A stretch of DNA of 27,817 bases from Pseudomonadota bacterium (GTDB lineage Bacteria > Pseudomonadota > Alphaproteobacteria > Caulobacterales > Caulobacteraceae), in NCBI GenBank assembly GCA_023445705.1, contig JAEXKM010000132.1:1-27817 (forward strand), in the 5' to 3' direction. The notes below the pieces were generated by a model. The model was not told the origin of the DNA and searched no databases. It saw only the letters and a program-made list of their open reading frames with translations. Made by a program: the position numbers and the translations under genes. Positions 15,559 through 21,843 of this stretch are shown piece after piece. How positions within the stretch are numbered: position 1 is the stretch's first letter; each line of letters starts with the position of its first letter.

Positions 15559-16447
15559 CCTCCGTCGTCGATCTATCGGCCCAGTTCTCGCCGGCCGGGA
15601 AATCGACCTGGCCGAAGAACATTGTGCGGTTCATCAGAACGATCACGACGACGAGCGGCAGCAATGCGGCGGCATACATCCATTCACCGACCGCCCCGGT
15701 GGCGTCGAGCGCTTCGGCCAAGCCCGGGAAATTCCGCTCAAAACTATAGGTGGTCGCATTCACTGCGCCGTGGAACAGCACCGGCAACAGCAGAGAGTTC
15801 GTAGCTTTGTAGAGCCAAGCGAGAATGATCGACAAGCCGAGCCCGATGAAGACGAACGGCGCGAACATGGTCAGGCCACCGCCGCCCAGCCAAATGTACA
15901 TCGGCAGATGCCAAAACACCCAGGCGCATCCCACGAGGAGCGAAGCGGAGAACAAACGGGTTCGCGCCAGCAACAGCCCGAGCAGCACGAACCGCCATCC
16001 AGTTTCTTCGCCGTTGGTGACCGTGATATAGGCGATCTCGGCGAGGTAAGAACCGAGCACGGCTGGAGTAACGGCGAAACCTTGCGTGGCGGACGGCGGT
16101 GGGAACAGGCCAAAAGCTAGTAGGAGCGAGAGCGAAAAGATGATCAGCGCAGAACTGTAGATGAAGACGTAGTAACCTGCATTCACGCGCCATCGGAATA
16201 GTTGCGTGAGCCAGACTTGAAAGCCGGGACGGCCAGAAACAGCAGCCAGCACGATGAGGCCCGCGAACGTTGCGCCCCACCGCATCACCCAAAGGCTGAG
16301 CAATTCGTTCCGGAGGCCTAGGGACTTCTCAAGTGGCCTCAACGCCATCGCAATTGGGATGCCCACGAGATAGGTGATCACCAGCGCGAGGATGACGAGG
16401 GATGTAGCGGGCCAGCGGCGCAGTATCTTCATCAATCGCTTCTCCAT
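15536..16447 (-). CDS. CPBP-family intramembrane metalloprotease (Abi/Rce1-like)
   Basis: The polytopic membrane protein (303 residues, about eight hydrophobic helices) carries the CPBP active-site set: Glu147-Glu148 and Arg152 in NGEETGWRF, His180 in VFWHLP, and His226/Asn230 in LFHGAVNA. These residues form the metal or glutamate protease site of Rce1-like enzymes within the membrane. Bacterial members act in bacteriocin self-protection or in CaaX-like processing; the substrate here is unknown. The ATG at 16447 follows a nine-codon frame (MRLSLSQC, 16477-16451, with a strong GGAGG) whose stop is three bases upstream; the in-frame ATG at 16432 has a better-spaced GGAG and may be the true start. 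The C-terminus overlaps the convergent ankyrin gene. Confidence 0.87.
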   Translation of the reverse strand: MEKRLMKILRRWPATSLVILALVITYLVGIPIAMALRPLEKSLGLRNELLSLWVMRWGATFAGLIVLAAVSGRPGFQVWLTQLFRWRVNAGYYVFIYSSALIIFSLSLLLAFGLFPPPSATQGFAVTPAVLGSYLAEIAYITVTNGEETGWRFVLLGLLLARTRLFSASLLVGCAWVFWHLPMYIWLGGGGLTMFAPFVFIGLGLSIILAWLYKATNSLLLPVLFHGAVNATTYSFERNFPGLAEALDATGAVGEWMYAAALLPLVVVIVLMNRTMFFGQVDFPAGENWADRSTTEVRVARAG

Positions 16448-16590
16448 TCCTCAACATTGGCTTAGCGACAGCCTCATCGATCCTCCACCAGCGCATGGCA
16501 TTTGGCGAATTCAAACACCGCGACGGCTTCTTCTGCGGCTTCGGCGATTATCGAGTGCCGTATGCCGCGATCACTGCTTCACTAAGCCTG

Positions 16591-16619
16591 CCGTCTCCCA
16601 CGCATAGCGTGAGAGACGG
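16591..16619. repeat. Near-perfect 13-bp inverted repeat next to the two-sided box
   Basis: CCGTCTCCCACGC (16591-16603), a 3-bp ATA centre, and GCGTGAGAGACGG (16607-16619) pair with one mismatch (a G-U pair in minus-strand RNA). It overlaps the -10 of the minus-strand promoter toward the CPBP gene. On the plus strand it is followed by TCCTTTTCC, so it could act as a weak terminator, but no plus-strand gene lies upstream. An operator is the other option. Confidence 0.5.
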
Positions 16620-16634
16620 TCCTTTTCCCTCCCC
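16601..16634 (-). promoter_or_regulatory. Minus-strand half of the bidirectional box (box E, toward the CPBP gene)
   Basis: On the minus strand GGGGAGGGAAAA (16634-16623) is followed after 16 nt by TATGCG (16606-16601). Predicted +1 is near 16594, giving a leader of about 150-160 nt for the CPBP gene. Confidence 0.5.
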
Positions 16635-16643
16635 TCGGTCGCC

Positions 16644-16683
16644 GGGGAGTGAAATTCCCAACTTTGGCGAATACCCTGGTGTG
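16644..16683 (+). promoter_or_regulatory. Plus-strand half of the bidirectional box (box E, toward the SDR gene)
   Basis: GGGGAGTGAAAT (16644-16655) with -35 GTGAAA is followed by a 17-bp spacer and TACCCT (16672-16677). Predicted +1 is near 16684, about 160 nt before the SDR start. In the leader, a 34-codon frame (16738-16840) with a GAGGG ribosome site ends just before the SDR start codon; it resembles no family I recognise. Confidence 0.55.
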
Positions 16684-16844
16684 AACAGGTTGATACCTCG
16701 CTGATTGGATGTTGCGAGAGATAAGCGAGGGACGCGCATGTTTCTTCGGCTTGCGGCCAACAATAGATTGCCGACATCCGTCCGGCGATGGCAGAGCAAG
16801 AGGCGCAGCGCGGCGAGTTTCAGCGGGCACCCGGTCGGTAGCAG

Positions 16845-17301
16845 GTGAGCAATCCCGGCCTCGAACGGAGCGTAGTCCTTGTTACCGGCGGAACCCGCGG
16901 CGTCGGCAGAGGCGTAGCAGACCATTTCGCAACGACAGGGGCGACCGTCTACGTTACTGGGCGAACTGCAGGTGAAGCGCCGTTGTCGTCGGGCTTTATT
17001 CCGATAGCCTGCGATCACACCGATGACGCAGAGTCGGCGGCAGTTTTCGAGCGGATTGCAGCGGACCACGGTCGACTGGACGTACTCGTGAACAGCGTTT
17101 GGGGTGGCTATGAGCGAATGGTCGATGCCGGGCAGTTCACATGGGGACTGCCGTTTTGGCAGCAGCCATTCTGGCGGTGGGACGCGATGTTCGCGGCGGG
17201 TGTGCGGGCCAACTTCGTTTCGAGTGCTCTGGCGGCACGAGCAATGGTGCCTCAGCGCTCGGGACTGATTGTCAACATCTCGTTCTGGGCCGCACAGAAA
17301 C
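16845..17301 (+). pseudogene. SDR-family oxidoreductase, 5' part, interrupted by IS66
   Basis: The first 152 residues of a short-chain dehydrogenase: cofactor motif TGGTRGVGRG near residue 16, the NSVWGG segment in place of NNAG, a distinctive WGLPFWQQPFWRWD stretch, and the catalytic serine region LIVNISFWAAQK. This wording is that of the DHRS1-like SDR subgroup. The frame is broken at 17301 by the IS66 element. Joining 17301 directly to 20134, which removes the element and one copy of the 8-bp duplication, restores an open frame (SFWAAQKHIANALYGVSKAA) and a 263-residue protein. The insertion separates the catalytic Ser from the Tyr-Lys pair, so the enzyme must be inactive. The GTG start is the first possible one after an in-frame stop. 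Confidence 0.88.
17294..17301. repeat. Left 8-bp target-site duplication of the IS66 element
   Basis: ACAGAAAC here is repeated exactly at 20126-20133. Eight base pairs is the length normally made by IS66-family elements. Confidence 0.95.
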
Positions 17302-17317
17302 GTACGCATCCGGTGAG
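17302..17317 (+). repeat. IS66 left terminal inverted repeat
   Basis: GTACGCATCCGGTGAG; matches the reverse complement of the right end at 14 of 16 positions, and the GTA start is typical of IS66. Confidence 0.9.
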
Positions 17318-17356
17318 GACCGCGGCTACTGACGGTTTGCTGGGGGTTTTGGCATC

Positions 17357-17602
17357 TTACTTGCCGAGGAAGGCCTCGACGCCTTCTTGAGCGAGCACAT
17401 CGCGGAATGCAGCATCGGCATCGCGGTCGGTGGGGAATAGATTGTCCCAGACCGTCGAGGTGCCGTGCTCGTTGACGACCTCGAGGGACCAACCACGTTC
17501 GGTGGCGAGCCGCACGATGTTGATGGTCAGCCGTACGCCCGCCTGTTCGATGGACCGGCAGAGAGAGGATTCAATCAGTTCGGGTTGCGGGTCAAATTCC
17601 AT
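17357..17602 (-). CDS. Small IS66 passenger protein of unknown function
   Basis: An 81-residue frame (MEFDPQPELIESSLCRSIEQ at the start, WDNLFPTDRDADAAFRDVLA toward the end) lying between tnpC and the left end of the element, same strand as the transposase genes and 17 bp after the tnpC stop. It has no signal peptide, membrane segment or recognised motif. Small genes in this position occur in several IS66 relatives of alphaproteobacteria and are annotated as hypothetical. Codon use looks genuine, so I count it as a gene. It may be an accessory factor or a passenger; I cannot say which. Confidence 0.65.
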   Translation of the reverse strand: MEFDPQPELIESSLCRSIEQAGVRLTINIVRLATERGWSLEVVNEHGTSTVWDNLFPTDRDADAAFRDVLAQEGVEAFLGK

Positions 17603-17619
17603 GCCGTGATGCTATGAGG

Positions 17620-19284
17620 TCACGGCTCCAGCTTCAACGCTGTTGGTTTCCAATTCCATGGGAGCAGATCGCCAAGCCGATTAGCCGGATGACCGGCGAT
17701 GCGGGCAAGGACGTCGGCGAGCCAAGCCTGGGGATCGAGGTCGTTGAGGCGACAGCTTTGAATGAGTGAAAACATGATGGCGGCGCGCTGACCGCCGCGA
17801 TCGGAGCCGCAAAATAGCCATGCTTTCCGCCCGAGTGGCACACAGCGTAGCGCCCGTTCCGCTGCGTTGTTCGTGAGGCATACCCTGCCATCGACGAGGA
17901 AGCGGGTGAAGGAGTCCCAGCGCCGGAGCATATAGTTGATAGCCTTGGCGAGATCATGGTTACGCGACAGCTTGGCGAGTTGGGCGTTCAACCAGTCGTG
18001 CAGTTCGGCGATCAGTGGCGCGCTCAACTCCTGACGGGCGGCAAGCCGCTCCGCTGGTGTCTTGCCGTTGATACCGCGCTCAACGTCGAACAGGGCGTCC
18101 AGCTTCTGCACCGCCTTCAGCGCAATCGGATAGATCGGGCCAGTCCGCTCGCCGCGGCTCTTCTTGCGCGCAGCGCCCTCGACGTCAGCAAGTTCGAAGA
18201 ACTTCCTGCGCGCGTGAGCAAAGCATCCTGCCTCCAGGATGAGACCAGGCTGGCGGTTGGGAGCGTACAGCTCAAAATAGCCCGCATAGGCATCAGCCTG
18301 CAGAATCCCGGACCAGGACGCGAGGTGCGCCTGGGGATGTTCCCCGCGCCGGTCGCGCGAATAATAGAAAACCACCGCCGGCGGATCGGCGCCGCCGAAC
18401 GGGCGGTCATCCCGGACATAATCCCATAATCTACCGGTATCGGTCTTGCCCTTGGCCATGACCGGCACGGTGGTATCGTCGCCATGCACGCGCTCGGCGG
18501 CAAAGACATGGGCCTCGATCAGCCGAAAGATGGGCATCAAGGCGAAGGACGCCGCACCAACCTGATCGGCAAGCGTGGAGACGCTCAGCGGCACGCCTTC
18601 GCGAGCGAAGCGCTCCGCCTGGCGGTTGAGCGGCTGGTGCTGCCCATACTTCTCGAACAGCAGCATGGCGAGGAAGCTTGGCCCTGCCCAGCCACGCGGC
18701 ACGACATGGAATGGCGCGGGCGGCTGCGTGATCTTCTCGCAGTCACGGCAGGAGAACTTCTCGCGTACGGTCTGGATGACCTTCCAGGCACGCGGGATTA
18801 CCTCCAGCGTCTCGGTTACATCCTCGCCCAGCTTCGACAGGCGCATGCCGCCACAGGCCGGACAGGAACAGGGCGCCGGAACGACGACGCGGTCGCGGGG
18901 CAAATGGTCGGGGAACGGTTTTTTAACTGGCCTCTTGCGCTCAAAGGCGGTGACGTTCGTCGCCTTTGTCGCGGCGGTCTCGGCGGCCAGATTATCTTCG
19001 GCGGCGTCGGCCTCCAAATCTTCGAGCTCAAACTCCATCTGCGCAAGAAGCCGGCGGGTGCGTTCGGCGCTGGGGCCGTACTGCTCGCGCCTGAGCTTGG
19101 CGATCTGCAACTTGTAGTGCGAGATCAACGCCTCGGTGGCGCTCTCCCGGGCACGGGCATTGGCCAGTTCTGCTTCAGCGCTCGTGGCCCGCTGTTCGGC
19201 TTCATCGGCGCGCTGCGCACTGAGCCGTACCAACGCCTTGAGCGCTTCGATATCGTCAGGCAGGGGCGAAACGGCGGCGTCCAC
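17620..19284 (-). CDS. tnpC: IS66-family transposase TnpC (DDE)
   Basis: The 554-residue protein has an N-terminal coiled coil (about 15-60, rich in Glu/Ala/Arg), the helix-turn-helix segment KLRREQYGPSAERTRRLL, a zinc-binding CSCPACGG with a second cysteine pair at CRDC, and the DDE core: HGDDTTVPV, LQADAYAGY and the NNAAERALRCV segment with the last acidic residue. The cysteine/histidine cluster at AGCFAHARRKFFE is characteristic of IS66. It ends with the conserved C-terminal tail (LNDLDPQAWLADVLARIAGH). The frame is intact. It catalyses the cut-and-join steps of transposition and requires TnpA and TnpB in this family. Confidence 0.97.
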   Translation of the reverse strand: MDAAVSPLPDDIEALKALVRLSAQRADEAEQRATSAEAELANARARESATEALISHYKLQIAKLRREQYGPSAERTRRLLAQMEFELEDLEADAAEDNLAAETAATKATNVTAFERKRPVKKPFPDHLPRDRVVVPAPCSCPACGGMRLSKLGEDVTETLEVIPRAWKVIQTVREKFSCRDCEKITQPPAPFHVVPRGWAGPSFLAMLLFEKYGQHQPLNRQAERFAREGVPLSVSTLADQVGAASFALMPIFRLIEAHVFAAERVHGDDTTVPVMAKGKTDTGRLWDYVRDDRPFGGADPPAVVFYYSRDRRGEHPQAHLASWSGILQADAYAGYFELYAPNRQPGLILEAGCFAHARRKFFELADVEGAARKKSRGERTGPIYPIALKAVQKLDALFDVERGINGKTPAERLAARQELSAPLIAELHDWLNAQLAKLSRNHDLAKAINYMLRRWDSFTRFLVDGRVCLTNNAAERALRCVPLGRKAWLFCGSDRGGQRAAIMFSLIQSCRLNDLDPQAWLADVLARIAGHPANRLGDLLPWNWKPTALKLEP

Positions 19285-19355
19285 AACTTGGATGGAATCA
19301 TAGAAAACCTCCCGGATGAAGCGGAAAATGCAGCCTCCGCCGAGAAAATCTGCGC

Positions 19356-19697
19356 CTATCCTGCGCTCTGTGGGCGCCAGCTATATTGCGGGTTCCGCCA
19401 GTCCACTCCGTCGAGCAGACAGGCCAGCTGTGAGCTCGTCAGCGACACCACGCCGTCCTTCGCGGCGGGCCAAATGAACTTCCCTCGTTCCAATCGCTTC
19501 GAATATAACGACATCCCCAGGCCGTCGTGCCAGATTATCTTCACAAGCGCCCCGCTGCGCCCGCGAAAGACCCAAAGATCGCCGGCAAATGGGTCTCGCG
19601 AGAAGCTCTGCTGCACCATTGCTGCCAAGCTCTGCATGCCGCGCCGCATATCTGTGTGGCCCATCGCAATCCACACCCGCGCGCCAGCTGGGATCAT
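19356..19697 (-). CDS. tnpB: IS66 family accessory protein TnpB
   Basis: The 113-residue protein carries the Orf2 signature: MGHTDMRRGMQSLAAMVQQS near the start, LWVFRGRSGALVKIIWHDG in the middle and the KRLERGKFIWP stretch. This family (IS66 Orf2-like) is needed for transposition together with TnpA and TnpC, although its biochemical role is unsettled. Its ATG overlaps the tnpA stop by four bases, so the two are translationally coupled; tnpC follows after a 71-bp gap. Length is normal for the family. Confidence 0.95.
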   Translation of the reverse strand: MIPAGARVWIAMGHTDMRRGMQSLAAMVQQSFSRDPFAGDLWVFRGRSGALVKIIWHDGLGMSLYSKRLERGKFIWPAAKDGVVSLTSSQLACLLDGVDWRNPQYSWRPQSAG

Positions 19698-20041
19698 CGC
19701 AGGGCCTTGAGCGCTGCCGACACCAAGGCAGCTGGTGCCGACGCAGATATGCTCACGCGCCCTTTGCCACCCAGATCCACGATGATTACCGGCATTGCGG
19801 CCTGGTGCGCATTCTGCTGTTCGCCATCGTCAACCACCGCCTGGGCGAACTCCGTCAGGGCGGGCGGCTGCCGCAGCTTGTTGCGCCACGTGTAAATGCG
19901 CGCCGTGGAAATATCGTGCCGACGCGCCACAGCCAAAACGCTGGCCCCAGGCGCAAAGGCTTCTGCCAAAATCTGGAGCCGTTCCTCGTCGCTCCAGCGC
20001 CGCCGCCGTTCCGGCCCAGTCATCACCGTGATCTGCCGCAT
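19694..20041 (-). CDS. tnpA: IS66 family protein TnpA (HTH)
   Basis: The 115-residue protein has an N-terminal helix-turn-helix of the transposase-8/IS3-IS66 OrfA kind (RRRRWSDEERLQILAEAFAP, then VARRHDISTARIYTWRNKLR) and a low-complexity C-terminus. It is the first gene of the IS66 operon, starting 84 bp inside the right end of the element, and probably binds the element ends. The protein is complete. Confidence 0.93.
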   Translation of the reverse strand: MRQITVMTGPERRRRWSDEERLQILAEAFAPGASVLAVARRHDISTARIYTWRNKLRQPPALTEFAQAVVDDGEQQNAHQAAMPVIIVDLGGKGRVSISASAPAALVSAALKALR

Positions 20042-20109
20042 CCACTGCTCCTAAGCGTGCTCTCGAGAGCGTTCTTAAGAGCAGGCCCCTACCTCACGAC
20101 AAGGCGCGT

Positions 20110-20125
20110 CTCGCCGGATGCATAC
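20110..20125 (-). repeat. IS66 right terminal inverted repeat
   Basis: CTCGCCGGATGCATAC on the plus strand; its reverse complement aligns with the left end at 14 of 16 positions. Confidence 0.9.
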
Positions 20126-20133
20126 ACAGAAAC
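20126..20133. repeat. Right 8-bp target-site duplication of the IS66 element
   Basis: ACAGAAAC, identical to the copy at 17294-17301. Confidence 0.95.
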
Positions 20134-20468
20134 ACATCGCGAACGCGCTCTATGGAGTATCGAAGGCGGCTACGGATAAGCTCACCGCCGACACTGCACA
20201 TGAACTACGCGAACATGATGTTGCAGTGGTTTCGCTATATCCGGGTATGGTGCGAACGGAAAAAGTGATGGAAGCGGCCGCCTACCTGGATTTATCGAAT
20301 TCCGAGTCGCCTCAGTTCATCGGCCGCGTGATCGCTGCGCTCGCGAGCGACACCGAGATTATGAGGCGTTCTGGAGAGGTGCTCGTCGCCGCTGCTGAGG
20401 CCGCACGCTACAATCTCACCGATATAGACGGCAAACGTCCTACGCCCTTGACGCTAACCACCGTGTAG
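20134..20468 (+). pseudogene. SDR-family oxidoreductase, 3' part, cut off by IS66
   Basis: This is the remaining C-terminal part of the SDR gene that begins at 16845. It holds the catalytic pair in YGVSK (Tyr and Lys), the VVSLYPGMVRTEK segment after the sixth strand that binds cofactor, and the C-terminal substrate-lid part ending at TPLTLTTV. The reading frame is continuous with the 5' part when the element and one duplication copy are removed. No start codon or ribosome site of its own is evident, so it is likely silent. No further decay is seen, which makes the insertion recent. Confidence 0.88.
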
Positions 20469-20523
20469 TCGCGATCCACGCCCTCTTAAGCTGCGCTCCT
20501 GCCGTTACACGCTCGACCTCCAA

Positions 20524-20563
20524 GGGTAGGGAAAATACCCGCTCGCTTGGCTATGGAAGTCCC
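20524..20563 (+). promoter_or_regulatory. Repeated-box promoter of the first LuxR-VOC regulator (box F)
   Basis: GGGTAGGGAAAA (20524-20535) is followed after 16 nt by TATGGA (20552-20557), and the ATG at 20564 begins 7 nt after it. Here the box itself is a short palindrome, GGGTA...TACCC (20524-20540). No separate left half-site is seen. Confidence 0.68.
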
Positions 20564-21199
20564 ATGGCAGATTCAGGCAAACGCGGTCGTCCACGCCACT
20601 CGGATATTCTGACGCCGGCAGAATGGCGCATCGTGGACGCCATTCGCCACGGCATGAGCGGGCCGGAGATCGCCAAACGCCGTGCGATCAGCCTGGATGC
20701 CGTCAAATTTCACGTCGCCAACATCCTGTCGAAGCTCGGTCTGGACCGCAGGAGCGAATTGAAGACCTGGACCGGCATCCGCAACGACAGCGCGCTACAT
20801 GCACAGGAGACCAGAATGGAATCGTTGCTCATGGGACCGGTTGGTCAAATCTCTCGCACGGTCAGTGATATTGCCGCTGCCCGCCACTGGTACGGTGAGG
20901 TGCTCGGTCTCGAACATCTGTTTTCTTTCGGCGACATCGCTTTTTTCGATTGCGGCGGGATTCGGTTGTTTTTGACTGAAGAGAGCGACGGACCCGAAGG
21001 AGAGTCCGTCGTCTATTTCCGGGTGGAGGATATTCGTCTCACCCATACCGCGTTGGAATCGGCTGGGGTGGAGTTCGTCAATGCGCCGCACCTGATCCAC
21101 CGGCACGACGACGGCACAGAAGAGTGGATGGCTTTCTTCAAGGACAACGAAGGCCGGACCCTGGCGATCATGTCGCAGGTCAAGGCCAGCGTCTCTTAA
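20564..21199 (+). CDS. LuxR-type HTH regulator with C-terminal VOC domain (copy 1)
   Basis: Residues 5-72 form a LuxR/GerE helix-turn-helix: GRPRHSDILTPAEWRIVDAI, GMSGPEIAKRRAISLDAVKF and the end HVANILSKLGLDRRSEL. Residues 88-208 form a VOC (glyoxalase/bleomycin-resistance) fold with QISRTVSDIAAARHWYGEVL and the closing EEWMAFFKDNEGRTLAIMS. The order is unusual, because the HTH of LuxR proteins is normally C-terminal. The VOC half is a likely ligand sensor, so this should be a one-component DNA-binding regulator. The ATG at 20564 has no ribosome site and sits at the predicted +1. An in-frame ATG at 20816 (residue 85), exactly between the domains, has AGGAG 6 nt upstream and could yield a free VOC protein. 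The NTF2-like gene follows by 38 bp. Confidence 0.88.
   Translation: MADSGKRGRPRHSDILTPAEWRIVDAIRHGMSGPEIAKRRAISLDAVKFHVANILSKLGLDRRSELKTWTGIRNDSALHAQETRMESLLMGPVGQISRTVSDIAAARHWYGEVLGLEHLFSFGDIAFFDCGGIRLFLTEESDGPEGESVVYFRVEDIRLTHTALESAGVEFVNAPHLIHRHDDGTEEWMAFFKDNEGRTLAIMSQVKASVS
20805..20818 (+). promoter_or_regulatory. Internal ribosome site and start codon at the HTH/VOC junction, copy 1
   Basis: AGGAG (20805-20809), 6 nt, then ATG (20816), in frame with the regulator. It would start translation at the first residue of the VOC half. Confidence 0.5.
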
Positions 21200-21237
21200 C
21201 TCCCAACGGTCTCGGGCTTGCTGCAAAAGGAGCGATC

Positions 21238-21756
21238 ATGCGAACCAACATTTTGACGTTGGCATTGCCTCTCCTCTTCATGGCGGCGTCGGTGCCTGTT
21301 CAGGCGCAGCCGACAACGGCGAGTTGTTCGGAAGTCGCTACCACCGGTCCTGACGTCGAGGCGATCCGCCAACTGGAACTGCATGGCGGACGAGTGAATG
21401 TCGAGGGTTGGACGATCGAGGAAGCCCGCGAGTTCTTCGCCCCGGAGTTCTTCGCAATCGAACCCGGCGGAGGGATCAACCGGCTCGACAAGGTGCTCTC
21501 CAACTTTCCTAACGGGCGCAATTCCGGCTTTGCGCGCAGCTTCGACATCTCGGGCTTGGAAATTCGTGTCTATGGCTGCGACGCGGCGATCGTGACCGGC
21601 ACGGCCGACGTTCGTGTGTTGGCGGCTCCGGCAGATGCGCCGGCCTTGCGCATTCGCTTCCTCAACATCTGGAGACGGGACGCCGGGCATTGGCGCCTCG
21701 CGGCAAATCAATTTGTGCGCGTCACCGCGGCCACTCCGCCGACCCCAGAGAGGTAA
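21238..21756 (+). CDS. Secreted NTF2-like (SnoaL/DUF4440) protein
   Basis: The 172-residue protein has a signal peptide (MRTNILTLALPLLFMAASVP, cleavage near VQAQ) and then a cone-shaped NTF2-like fold: a first helix with AIRQLELHGG, the EEAREFFAPEFFAIEPGG segment, and final strands RIRFLNIWRRDAGHWRLAAN that end the family. Members bind or act on small hydrophobic ligands, and most have no known substrate. The ATG at 21238 is clear, with AAAAGGAG 5 nt upstream, in contrast to the unled regulators beside it. It follows the first LuxR-VOC gene by 38 bp and probably shares its transcript. It may be part of the same ligand-handling unit, but that is inference. Confidence 0.85.
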   Translation: MRTNILTLALPLLFMAASVPVQAQPTTASCSEVATTGPDVEAIRQLELHGGRVNVEGWTIEEAREFFAPEFFAIEPGGGINRLDKVLSNFPNGRNSGFARSFDISGLEIRVYGCDAAIVTGTADVRVLAAPADAPALRIRFLNIWRRDAGHWRLAANQFVRVTAATPPTPER

Positions 21757-21803
21757 GCCAGGTCTTGCCCCGGATAATGCAGCGGACGACACGGATAAGG
21801 CGC

Positions 21804-21843
21804 GGGGAGTGTAATTCGACCGCCCCGCCGATAAACTCCCTGC
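21804..21843 (+). promoter_or_regulatory. Repeated-box promoter of the second LuxR-VOC regulator (box G)
   Basis: GGGGAGTGTAAT (21804-21815), -35 GTGTAA, 17-bp spacer, -10 TAAACT (21832-21837); the ATG at 21844 starts 7 nt after the -10. No ribosome site is present. Confidence 0.68.

Larger units (their letters stand above)
17302..20125 (-). mobile_element. Complete IS66-family insertion sequence, 2824 bp
   Basis: The element is bounded by imperfect terminal inverted repeats, GTACGCATCCGGTGAG at the left and the reverse complement of CTCGCCGGATGCATAC at the right (14 of 16 match), and flanked by the 8-bp duplication ACAGAAAC. It holds the three canonical IS66 genes in order tnpA, tnpB, tnpC on the minus strand plus one small passenger gene near the left end. 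All frames are open, so the copy may still be active. It lies inside an SDR gene. Confidence 0.95.

Noticed and set aside
16709..16975. Plus-strand 88-codon frame ahead of the SDR gene
   Set aside because: Overlaps the well-supported SDR frame by more than 100 bp and is Arg-rich without motifs.
16548..17492. Minus-strand open frame of 314 codons across the SDR start and IS66 left end
   Set aside because: Crosses the IS66 junction and the two-sided box, and has Cys/Arg-rich content without motifs.
18484..19710. Plus-strand open frame of 408 codons opposite IS66 tnpC and tnpB
   Set aside because: Shadow of the transposase genes, which carry clear IS66 signatures on the minus strand.
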